Positions 27,470 to 34,587 of a stretch of 64,000 bases of DNA are shown piece after piece. Within the stretch, counting starts at the first letter, position 1, and each line of letters begins with the position of its first letter. The DNA is from Catenulispora sp. GP43. GTDB lineage: Bacteria; Actinomycetota; Actinomycetes; Streptomycetales; Catenulisporaceae. The notes under the pieces were generated by a model that saw only the letters and a program-made list of their open reading frames with translations, was not told the DNA's origin and made no database searches. The stretch is taken from NCBI RefSeq assembly GCF_041260665.1, contig NZ_JBGCCT010000012.1, positions 1 through 64,000 on the forward strand. The letters are read 5' to 3'. A program made the position numbers and the translations under genes.

Positions 27470-28078
27470 TCAGGAGTCTGCGCCGGGCCAGGCTGGGCAG
27501 TGCCAGTTGTTGCCGTCCCCCTCGATGAGGAAGGGCTCGGCGTGGGGTAGGGGTGTTCCCCAGGTCCGGCCATCGAGCGCGCAGAGCCGGTCGAGGGCGA
27601 TGGTGAGGCTGGCGACGTGGCCGACCACGGCGACTGTCTGGCCGGGGTGATGTGTGGCGATGTGGTCGAAGGCCGCGGTGGTGCGGGCCATGACTTGGTG
27701 GCCGGTCTCGCCGTCCGCGACTTGTTGTGTCAGGTCCTCGTCGAGGATCCAGGCGCGTAGGACATCGGCGGCGGACCGGCCGACGGCGGGATCGGTGCTG
27801 CCTTCGGCTCGGCCGATACCGACCTCGGCCAGGCCGGGCAGCACCTGGACCTGGAGGCCGTGTGCGGCAGCGGTCGGGGCGGCGGTCTGCTGGGCGCGAA
27901 GCGCGGTGCTGGCGTAGACCGCGCTGATCGGCTCGGCGGCCAGGATGCGGGCCACCGTGGCGGCCTGAGCGTGGCCGCGCTCGGTCAGCGGCGCGGCCGG
28001 CACAGCTCCGGCAGCCCCGGCGGTGACGTTCTCGGACTCGCCGTGGCGCAGACACCAAAGGCGGACACTGCCGGTCAT
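27470..28078 (-). CDS. Histidine phosphatase (phosphoglycerate mutase-like) family protein
   Basis: A 202-residue phosphohydrolase. The catalytic RHG motif is in LWCLRHGESENVTAG, the second arginine in STALRAQQTAAPTA, the acid residue near LAEVGIGRAEG and the second His in VAVVGHVASLTIALDRL. Length and layout match small-molecule phosphatases related to CobC/PhoE rather than true glycolytic mutases. ATG 28078 is chosen by homology; GTG 28096 with GAGGG upstream is an alternative adding six residues. It lies on the opposite strand to the polysaccharide operon, 27 bp from the GH16 stop. The substrate is not predictable. Confidence 0.88.
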   Translation of the reverse strand: MTGSVRLWCLRHGESENVTAGAAGAVPAAPLTERGHAQAATVARILAAEPISAVYASTALRAQQTAAPTAAAHGLQVQVLPGLAEVGIGRAEGSTDPAVGRSAADVLRAWILDEDLTQQVADGETGHQVMARTTAAFDHIATHHPGQTVAVVGHVASLTIALDRLCALDGRTWGTPLPHAEPFLIEGDGNNWHCPAWPGADS

Positions 28079-28129
28079 GCTGCCATGCTGCCCCACCGTC
28101 GCCCTCGACGTGGATGCCAGCCAAGCCGG

Positions 28130-29224
28130 TCAGGCCGCGTTCCACGGATTCGCGAAGCACTCCTTGATCGCCGAGTCGCCGCGTCCGACGAACGATCCCG
28201 GGGAGTCGCTGTGGCCGTTCAACGGATCAGTGCTGTCGACCGACCAGTAGTACAGACCGGGCATGCCCAGCGACCGGGCGCTCTGGCACGCGGCCGCGAA
28301 CCAGTTCCGCTGGATCGTCGGGTCGATGGGGGCCCCGCTGACGCCGGAGACGTAAGGCGTCTTGTACGTGCCCGGCTGTGCGGGGATGCCGACCTCCTGG
28401 ATCACCGTTTCCGCCAGCGTGGCGGCCGACCGGTGCTGCAACCAGGCGGTCCACGCGGCGGTGAGCTGGTCGACGGTCGCGCTGTCGGGCAGGTCCACCG
28501 GCGGGTAGGCGTCGACTCCGATGACGGGGATGGCCGGCGGCGCCACGCCCGCGACCCAGGTGTCCCAGTTGTCGGCGTAGCTGAGTTCGCCGTGGAAGCG
28601 CGCGGCGGCGTCGGTGTACACGTCCTGCCACTGCGGGGCGTGGATCAGCGAGTTCAGCTCGGCGCCGAGCACGAACTCGTCGGCGTGGACGGACTGCGCG
28701 GCGTCGAGGTAGGGATCGAGGACGGACCGGTAGCTCGCGAACCACGCGCCGGTGTCGACCGGCGCGATCGAGCCGCGCCACTGGTTCGGGGTGACGGAGA
28801 TGTTGGTCTCGTCGATGAGCGGCCGGACCGTCACCCGCAGCCCGCGCGCCTTGGCCGCGGCGACCAGGGCGCCCAGCGTCGCGGGATCGGGGGTGGAGGC
28901 GGGGTCGGTGTAGACCCGCGTCGGCCGGGCGCCGTCGGTGAAGATCGGGAAGGCCAGAGCGACACTGTTGGCGTGCAGGCCGATGACGTAGTTCAGGATC
29001 GGAGCCACGGCGGAGGGTGCGCCGGAGGGGTCGGTCGGGGTGTGCCAATAGACATCAACGCCCAGTTGCGCCTCGGGGGCCTTGGTGGCCGGCGCTTTGG
29101 TCTGCGCGCCGCTGCCCGAGCCCTGCCCGCAGCCGGAGGTCGCCAGAACAGCGGCGGCGGCGAACACTGCCGCCACCGCCGACAGACTCCGGACGGCCGG
29201 GGACATCCAGCGCTCGCCTCGCAT
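28130..29224 (-). CDS. Exported glycoside hydrolase-like protein (TIM barrel), probably GH113-type
   Basis: A 364-residue secreted protein. A hydrophobic leader (VRSLSAVAAVFAAAAVLA) ends TSGC, a lipobox with an unusual Thr at -3, and a Ser/Gly/Ala/Lys-rich linker follows, as in lipoproteins. The catalytic part starts LGVDVYWHTPTDPSG; HANSVALAFPIF, LRVTVRPLID, DEFVLGAELNSLI (likely acid/base Glu) and VIQEVGIPAQPG (likely nucleophile Glu) with WFAAACQSARS and LYYWSVDSTDPL fit a beta/alpha-barrel of the GH113 or related 1,4-beta-mannanase/xylanase clan. ATG 29224 follows GAGGGAG; ATG 29206 and 29236 are alternatives. A role in degrading or remodelling polysaccharide near the exopolysaccharide operon is plausible. 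Confidence 0.75.
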   Translation of the reverse strand: MRGERWMSPAVRSLSAVAAVFAAAAVLATSGCGQGSGSGAQTKAPATKAPEAQLGVDVYWHTPTDPSGAPSAVAPILNYVIGLHANSVALAFPIFTDGARPTRVYTDPASTPDPATLGALVAAAKARGLRVTVRPLIDETNISVTPNQWRGSIAPVDTGAWFASYRSVLDPYLDAAQSVHADEFVLGAELNSLIHAPQWQDVYTDAAARFHGELSYADNWDTWVAGVAPPAIPVIGVDAYPPVDLPDSATVDQLTAAWTAWLQHRSAATLAETVIQEVGIPAQPGTYKTPYVSGVSGAPIDPTIQRNWFAAACQSARSLGMPGLYYWSVDSTDPLNGHSDSPGSFVGRGDSAIKECFANPWNAA

Positions 29225-29880
29225 CGGCTCCCTCATCACGCTTCTCGCACTTCATCATCTGGCCGCGGGACCGCCTTCGCCACGCGACACGCGCCCGCAT
29301 TCAGCTGACGGTCCGTCATTTCCCATCTGGATGATTCAATTCGCGATTACCTATGGGTAACATCCGCGAAGCGGACTCCCCGGTTACCGGCGACGGAACC
29401 GGTTGCCGAAGCGGCGGAGCCATCCGGGAGGCGGCGCCGGCGAAGATCCAGAAGCCCGCGCTCACCTGGGGCGGGGAAGCGACCAACACGGCGCGGAAGG
29501 GTCGACGGATTCCGTCGTCGGAGTGCGCGCAGCCGCCGACCGCCGCCGCCGGCATTTCGCGAGGTCGGCCCGGTAGTGCTTTACAAACAACGGCTGTTGT
29601 GTCGACACCACTTCAGATTTCAACAATTCTCGGCGACCGACCTCGGCAGGGATTCCAGCTGGGACTACTTCCCTGCCGTCATCGTGTTCTGCTACAGTCA
29701 TATTGACTCCAACGGGGAGGCATAGTCGGGAATTCTTGCCGCGTTGCCTAGGTGTCGCTCCCGGCGATATCGGCTGTTCACTCGGCGGACTTCTCAGACG
29801 CTTACGACGGCCTCGCGACGGACCCAGCGGCGGCCGCCGATGGATGCCATTGTGTGTGGGCGAAGGAGGCCGTCCGAATA
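29225..29880. other. Long intergenic region upstream of the cluster regulator
   Basis: About 650 bases without a supported gene. Frames such as 29353-29706 plus and 29316-29555 minus lack domain character. The stretch 29578-29700 is clearly A+T-richer than its surroundings and carries two adjacent dyads (29587-29608), so it probably holds the promoter and operator of the regulator gene. The first part should contain the promoter of the leftward hydrolase gene. Confidence 0.55.
29587..29608. promoter_or_regulatory. Two adjacent dyads, candidate operator
   Basis: ACAAC-GGCT-GTTGT (29587-29600) is a perfect inverted repeat, and the palindrome GTGTCGACAC (29599-29608) overlaps its end. They lie in an A+T-richer patch about 275 bp upstream of the regulator start. 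Binding by the regulator itself or a dimeric repressor is possible. Confidence 0.42.
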
Positions 29881-30900
29881 ATGCGCGATGAGACTGTTCC
29901 GCACGTGACCGCTCTGTCTGCCGTCGATCAGTACGTGATCGACATCTACTGCCACGCCGTCCGGCACGGCATGATCGAATCGCTGGACAAAACCGCGCTG
30001 GAACTGGGGATGGACCCCGGCCAGGTGGTCGCCGCGATCAACCAGCTCATGGATATCGGGCTGATCATCAGGGACACCTGCAACCCGACCCTGTACCTGC
30101 CGATCGGCCCGGACGTGGCCACCGCGCTCCTGACTTATCCGATGGAGCGCGAGATCTACCAGCGCCGCGAGTTCATCGCGCGCATCAAGGGGAGTTTCGG
30201 CACCCTGGCCCAGTCCGGCGCGCTGAACGCAAACCTGGCGCCGGCCACGCCGGCCGCCATCGAGCGCATCGACGGCGGCGCGGTGCTAAAGGGATTCCTG
30301 AAGGAATCCGGGGATGCCTGTGAAAAAGAGATCATCGTTCTCCAGCCGTACATTGAGGACGAGAACGAATTCGACGATTTACTCCAGTGTTTTCACGTCC
30401 CGGTGGACCGCGGAATCCGGCTGCGGATCGTGCTCCCGCACCGATGTCGCTCGCACCTGCGCTCGCGGGCCGCGATGAAGCGGCTGATCGAGGCCGGGGC
30501 CGAGGTCAGGACCATCAGCCGGGTTCCGCAGTCGCTGATGGTCTTCGACGGCGAGCTGTCGGTGCTGGGCTGCGGCGCGGCCGACGACTGCGTGGTGACC
30601 CGGGTGCGGGCCCAGGACGTCGTCAAGTTCCTGATAGACCACTTCCTGCACCTGTGGGACACCGCGAACCCGGTGGACGTCGCGGAGTTCGGCTACGCCG
30701 AGGCCGCCGACAGCCTGCAGCAGGACATCGCCAAACTAATGGCCCAGGGGTACACCGACGAGGCGGTCGCCCGGCGGCTCGGCATGTCGGTCCGCACCTG
30801 CCGCCGGCACATAGCGGCCCTGATGGGAAGCCTGGACGCGGTCAGCCGGTTCCAGGCCGGAGTGCGCGCGGCCAATTCCGATCTGATCGAACTGGCCTGA
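29881..30900 (+). CDS. TrmB/LuxR-type transcriptional regulator, probable cluster regulator
   Basis: A 339-residue regulator. The N-terminal part (about 10-70) is a winged-helix TrmB-like module: SAVDQYVIDIYCHAVRHG, then ALELGMDPGQVVAAINQLMD. The middle (about 120-260) has the PLD-like sensor layout seen in this actinobacterial group (EIIVLQPYIEDENEF, LRIVLPHRCRSHLRSR, RVPQSLMVFDGELSVLGC). The C-terminus is a LuxR-type helix-turn-helix: LMAQGYTDEAVARRLGMSVR, then TCRRHIAALM. ATG 29881 is chosen, with AAGGAGG 11 bases upstream; an in-frame start at 29752 would add 43 residues of weak character. Regulators of this type frequently control adjacent biosynthetic clusters, and the polyketide genes begin 2 kb downstream. 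Confidence 0.85.
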   Translation: MRDETVPHVTALSAVDQYVIDIYCHAVRHGMIESLDKTALELGMDPGQVVAAINQLMDIGLIIRDTCNPTLYLPIGPDVATALLTYPMEREIYQRREFIARIKGSFGTLAQSGALNANLAPATPAAIERIDGGAVLKGFLKESGDACEKEIIVLQPYIEDENEFDDLLQCFHVPVDRGIRLRIVLPHRCRSHLRSRAAMKRLIEAGAEVRTISRVPQSLMVFDGELSVLGCGAADDCVVTRVRAQDVVKFLIDHFLHLWDTANPVDVAEFGYAEAADSLQQDIAKLMAQGYTDEAVARRLGMSVRTCRRHIAALMGSLDAVSRFQAGVRAANSDLIELA

Positions 30901-31000
30901 TCCGCATACGCCCGGTCGGGGGGCCGGGTACGGATTCCGTCGTCTGACTGAACAAATCCCGCGGACGGATCCCAGCGAACGAGTTCGCTTCGGGAAAGCG

Positions 31001-32626
31001 CTAATAGTACGACCGCAAGGCCGACCAGCGATCACTCCACGTACCGCGAAGGCCGGCGCACACCTGGATCCGGGCACCCTGTTCGTCATTGCTCAGCCCG
31101 ACACCGTCGTCGACGGTCGCGGCCAGACGGCACCCGGTGAACTCCGACGGCAGGATCTTGTTGTCGGGGAAGAAGACCAGCAGGACCGGCCCGTTCGCCG
31201 AGTCCGGCGGCGGACCCCAGTCGTGGTAGCTCATGTGGCCCGAATAGGGCTCGGGCAGACCATATCCAGGTCCGTACATCGCGATGGCGCCCGCCTCCCC
31301 GTAGTTCTGGGTGAGGATCACCGCGCGGAGGCGCTGATCGGCCGGGATCGTCTGCCACGCTCCGGCGACCGCGGCGACCAGCTTGGGCCAGCCGACCTGC
31401 TCCCCCTGTTCCTTGTTCACCCCGTTGACCGCGCTCAGCGAGCTCGGCGGCAGTATCGGAAGCGTCGCGACCCCGTCGATCACCGCCGTGACCAGCAGTC
31501 CGGCCGCCAGGATCGCGGGCCGGGTCCGACCCCGACCCCGACCCCGGCCTCGGCCTCGGCCTCGGCCTCGGGCGGCCCAGCCGATCACCGGCTCGGTGCC
31601 GGCCGCGAGCAGGACCAGCAGCAGCGGCAGCACGTAGTAGCACTTGCCGCCGGTCGCCAGGACGACGACGCAGGCCAGCGGGTACGCGACGGTGAAGGCC
31701 CGCAGACGGCGCAGATCGGGGTCGCGCCACAACCGCAGCCATCCGGCGATCCACAGCGGGGCCAGCGTCGGGGCGAGATACACGAACTGGAACGGGACGA
31801 ACGTCGCGCGGTTCAGCATCCCGTCCTTGCGGTCGATGCCCGAGGCCACGGTCAGCTGCGGCCAGCCGTGCCGGGCCTGCCACCACAGGTTCGGCGCGAC
31901 GATCAGCAGCGCCAGCAGCACAGCGCCGGCCGCCCAGGGCCACGAGCGCGGCGCGGCGGACGCACCGGAAGCCGGCGCACCGGAAGCGGGCGTCCCGGAA
32001 GCGGACGCCCCGGCATCCGGCCGGACGGCCGCCGGCCGCGGCCCGACCAGCAGCACCCCGGCGGCCAGACTCGCGATCAGCAGCAGCACCAGGTCCTTGT
32101 TGAGCAGCGCGATCCCGGTCGCGGCGCCGATCGCCGGATACCAGCGCCGGTCGCCGGTCCGCAGCAGCCGCGCGGCCAGCAGACAGATCACCAGCCAGGC
32201 CAGCAGGTCGAAGGTCGCGGTGGACACCAGGTGCCCGGACATCAGGACCATGGACGAGACCGCCGTGGCCGCCGCCGCCAGCAGCTGCGCCGGCCGGCCG
32301 GCCCCGGTCTCGCGGGCCAGGAGCGCCACCGTGAGGACGATCAGCACCCCGGCGGCGGTCGCCACCACGCGCAGCCCCATCGGGCTGGTGCCGAACACCG
32401 CGGTGCTGACGCGGGCCAGCAGCGGGGTCAGCGGCGGCTGGTCGACGTAGCCCCAGGCCAGGTGATGCCCGGCCTGCAGGAAGTACAGCTCGTCCCGGTG
32501 GAACCCGTACCGGCCGGACAGCGCCGTCAGCACGGCCGCGTACACCGCCGCCACCGCCGCCACCGGACCGGCCGCGAAGGGCGGCAGGGGGCGGAGCGCG
32601 GCGCGCGGTTCGGGCATCACAAGCAT
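31001..32626 (-). CDS. Polytopic GT39/ArnT-like glycosyltransferase (GT-C fold)
   Basis: A 541-residue membrane protein with about ten spans. The first extracytoplasmic loop has YGFHRDELYFLQAGHHLAWG and YVDQPPLTPLLAR, the Asp/Glu pair typical of PMT/ArnT-like GT-C enzymes using polyprenyl-phosphate sugars. TATFDLLAWLVICLLAARLL and GIALLNKDLVLLLIASL are further conserved spans. Near residue 355 a run of seven Arg-Gly pairs is encoded by a hexamer repeat. The C-terminal 170 residues are soluble and probably external. It is divergent from the ABC exporter. The start (ATG 32626 or 32617) has no good ribosome binding site. It could glycosylate a polyketide product or a cell-envelope component. Confidence 0.85.
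   Translation of the reverse strand: MLVMPEPRAALRPLPPFAAGPVAAVAAVYAAVLTALSGRYGFHRDELYFLQAGHHLAWGYVDQPPLTPLLARVSTAVFGTSPMGLRVVATAAGVLIVLTVALLARETGAGRPAQLLAAAATAVSSMVLMSGHLVSTATFDLLAWLVICLLAARLLRTGDRRWYPAIGAATGIALLNKDLVLLLIASLAAGVLLVGPRPAAVRPDAGASASGTPASGAPASGASAAPRSWPWAAGAVLLALLIVAPNLWWQARHGWPQLTVASGIDRKDGMLNRATFVPFQFVYLAPTLAPLWIAGWLRLWRDPDLRRLRAFTVAYPLACVVVLATGGKCYYVLPLLLVLLAAGTEPVIGWAARGRGRGRGRGRGRGRTRPAILAAGLLVTAVIDGVATLPILPPSSLSAVNGVNKEQGEQVGWPKLVAAVAGAWQTIPADQRLRAVILTQNYGEAGAIAMYGPGYGLPEPYSGHMSYHDWGPPPDSANGPVLLVFFPDNKILPSEFTGCRLAATVDDGVGLSNDEQGARIQVCAGLRGTWSDRWSALRSYY
31525..31573. repeat. Hexamer microsatellite encoding an Arg-Gly run
   Basis: About eight hexamers, first ccgacc then cggcct, run in tandem. 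Read on the minus strand they encode the Arg-Gly run in a loop of the GT39-like protein. Such hexamer tracts change length by slippage without shifting the frame. Confidence 0.75.
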
Positions 32627-32690
32627 CGATCATCGCATCCTGATATCCGGGCGTCGACACCGCTCGGTGACGAGATACCGGCCGGCCGGT

Positions 32691-32718
32691 GGCAACAAGT
32701 GCCCGGCAGCAAGTGCCC
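32691..32718. promoter_or_regulatory. 14-bp direct repeat upstream of the ABC exporter
   Basis: Two adjacent units, ggcaacaagtgccc and ggcagcaagtgccc, differ at one base. They lie 89 bp upstream of the exporter start and 65 bp upstream of the divergent glycosyltransferase start, a good position for binding by a regulator with direct-repeat half-sites. Not assigned to a specific protein. Confidence 0.45.
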
Positions 32719-32806
32719 TCTGGCCGAGGCGCGGAGCGGGCCCGGATAGTGGCAACGGTCCGGGCAGCAGGCGCGTGCCGACCACCTCGACGAGGAAGGC
32801 CACGAA

Positions 32807-33667
32807 GTGCTGGAAGCCATCGGCCTCGTGAAGAACTACGGCACCCTGCGTGCCCTGGACGGTTTCAGCCTGCGGGTCGAACCCGGGGAGATCGTCGGCC
32901 TGGTCGGCCACAACGGCGCCGGCAAGTCCACCTTCGTCTCCATGGCCTCCGGCCTGGCCCGGCCGGACGGCGGCCGGATCCTGATCGAGGGCCGCCCGCC
33001 GGGCCGGGCCCGGGACCGCGTCGGCGTGGCGCCGCAGCACATCGCGCTGTACCCGTCGGTCACCGTCCGGGAGCACCTGCGGCTGTTCGGCGGGCTGTCC
33101 GGGCTGCGGCGCGGCACCCTGCGGGCCGAGATCGACGACCTGGCCGCCGCGCTGCGGCTGACCGCGTTCCTGGACCGGCGGGCCGGTGTGCTCTCCGGCG
33201 GCCAGCAGCGCCGGACCCAGGCCGCGTGCGCGCTGATCCACCGGCCCAGCGTCCTGCTGATGGACGAGCCCACCGCCGGCGCCGACCCGGAGACCCGGCA
33301 GGCGCTGCTGGACACCGTCAAGCAGCGCGCCACCGACGGCGCCGCGGTCCTGTACACCACGCACTACCTGCCCGAGCTCACCGACCTGCGGGCCACCATC
33401 GCGGTGGCCCGGGCGGGCAAGGTGATCGCCCGCGGCACGGCCGAGGATCTGCTGGGCCGGCTGCCCGGCGAGGTCGTCGTCGCCTTCGACGAGGAGACCG
33501 TGCGGATCAGCACCGCCGATCCCACGGCCACCCTGGTCACCCTGCTGCACGACGGTCAACGGCCGGTCCGCGGCGTGGAAGTGCACAACCCCTCCCTCGA
33601 CGACCTCTACCGGTCCCTGGCGGTCACAGATGTCCACGGCAACACAGATGTCCACGGCAACACCTGA
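32807..33667 (+). CDS. ABC exporter ATP-binding protein (drug/lipid type)
   Basis: A 286-residue ATPase. Walker A is GLVGHNGAGKST, the Q-loop is VAPQHIALYP, the signature is LSGGQQRR, Walker B is VLLMDEPTAG and the switch His is in YTTHYLPELTD. The domain architecture, with a C-terminal extension, matches the DrrA-like group that exports antibiotics or lipids. GTG 32807 follows GAGGAAGG. The C-terminus contains a duplicated V/N-T-D-V-H-G-N sequence made by an 18-bp repeat that also creates a second start for the permease. It forms an exporter with the following gene and is likely to export or give self-resistance to the polyketide. Confidence 0.93.
   Translation: MLEAIGLVKNYGTLRALDGFSLRVEPGEIVGLVGHNGAGKSTFVSMASGLARPDGGRILIEGRPPGRARDRVGVAPQHIALYPSVTVREHLRLFGGLSGLRRGTLRAEIDDLAAALRLTAFLDRRAGVLSGGQQRRTQAACALIHRPSVLLMDEPTAGADPETRQALLDTVKQRATDGAAVLYTTHYLPELTDLRATIAVARAGKVIARGTAEDLLGRLPGEVVVAFDEETVRISTADPTATLVTLLHDGQRPVRGVEVHNPSLDDLYRSLAVTDVHGNTDVHGNT
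33626..33661 (+). repeat. 18-bp duplication at the ATPase-permease overlap
   Basis: Two identical units acagatgtccacggcaac at 33626-33643 and 33644-33661. Each carries an ATG in the permease frame (33630, 33648), while in the ATPase frame they encode a repeated Thr-Asp-Val-His-Gly-Asn. The original overlap would have been 20 bases, now 38. Confidence 0.85.
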
Positions 33668-34454
33668 CACCACCGGCGGCTCCGCGGCCGGTTCCGCGCT
33701 CGACGCGGCGCGCCGGATCGGCGTCCTGATCCGGCACCAGGTCATCATGCGCGTCCGCGACCCCGGCCAGGTGATCAGCTACGTGCTGACCCCGATGATC
33801 CTGATGCTGGTCTTCAAACCGCTGTACCTGCGCGCCTTCGCCGGCAGCCAGGGCACGCTGCAGGTGGTGACCGGGCCGCTGATCATGTTCTCGGTGTTCA
33901 CCCTGGCCATCATCGGCAACTCGATCCTGGTCGAGCGCGAGTGGCACACCTGGGACCGGCTGCGGACCAGTTCGGCCTCGGTGACCGAGATCCTGCTCGG
34001 CAAGCTGGTCCCGGTCTACCTGATCGTGGTCTTCCAGCAGACGCTGCTGATGGCCTACGGCTGCCTCATCATCGGCCTGCCGTTCCCGCACTCGGTCGGG
34101 CTGGTCGCGATCGCGATCTGCAGCTGGGCCCTGGCGCTGCTGGCCCTCGGCGCGGCGCTGGCCACCGTCCTGCGCAGCCACGCCGAACTCGGCATGGTCT
34201 CCGATGTCGGCGCCATCACCATCAGCGCCCTGGGCGGCGCCCTGGTCCCGGTGTCGATCATGCCGACCTGGGCCGCGGTCGCCGCGCACGGCTCCCCCGG
34301 GTACTGGGCGATCCGGATGATGCAGGCCGCGGTGCGCGGCGACACCGCCGGGACGCTGCGCCCGGCGGCGCTGCTGCTGGCCGGGGCGCTGGCCGCGGGG
34401 ACGTTCGCCACGTACCGACTGGCCCGCGGCTGGGGCCGCAGCCACCTGCTTTAA
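33630..34454 (+). CDS. ABC-2 type exporter permease
   Basis: A 274-residue membrane permease with six spans: VISYVLTPMILMLVFKPLYL, TGPLIMFSVFTLAIIGNSIL, VPVYLIVVFQQTLLMAYGCL, VGLVAIAICSWALALLALGA, GAITISALGGALVPVSIMPT and a final LLLAGALAAGTFATYRLA. VEREWHTWDRLRTSSASVTE between spans 2 and 3 is typical of DrrB-like ABC-2 proteins, which partner DrrA-like ATPases. ATG 33630 or 33648 is the start (duplicated by an 18-bp repeat). It overlaps the ATPase gene and is followed 133 bp later by the KS-KR-ACP gene on the same strand. Confidence 0.93.
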   Translation: MSTATQMSTATPDTTGGSAAGSALDAARRIGVLIRHQVIMRVRDPGQVISYVLTPMILMLVFKPLYLRAFAGSQGTLQVVTGPLIMFSVFTLAIIGNSILVEREWHTWDRLRTSSASVTEILLGKLVPVYLIVVFQQTLLMAYGCLIIGLPFPHSVGLVAIAICSWALALLALGAALATVLRSHAELGMVSDVGAITISALGGALVPVSIMPTWAAVAAHGSPGYWAIRMMQAAVRGDTAGTLRPAALLLAGALAAGTFATYRLARGWGRSHLL

Positions 34455-34587
34455 GCCTTCGCCGCGCTACTCCCTCTCCCACTCCCCACTGCCACTCCCA
34501 CTGCCACTCTCACTTCCCGGCCGGCCACTGTTCCGCGCCGGCACGAACCTTTCGCACTTTCGCGACACCGCCCAAGGAGGCGCACTC

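Noticed and set aside
29353-29706. Plus-strand 117-residue frame upstream of the regulator
   Set aside because: It crosses the A+T-rich promoter patch and has no ribosome binding site or family resemblance.
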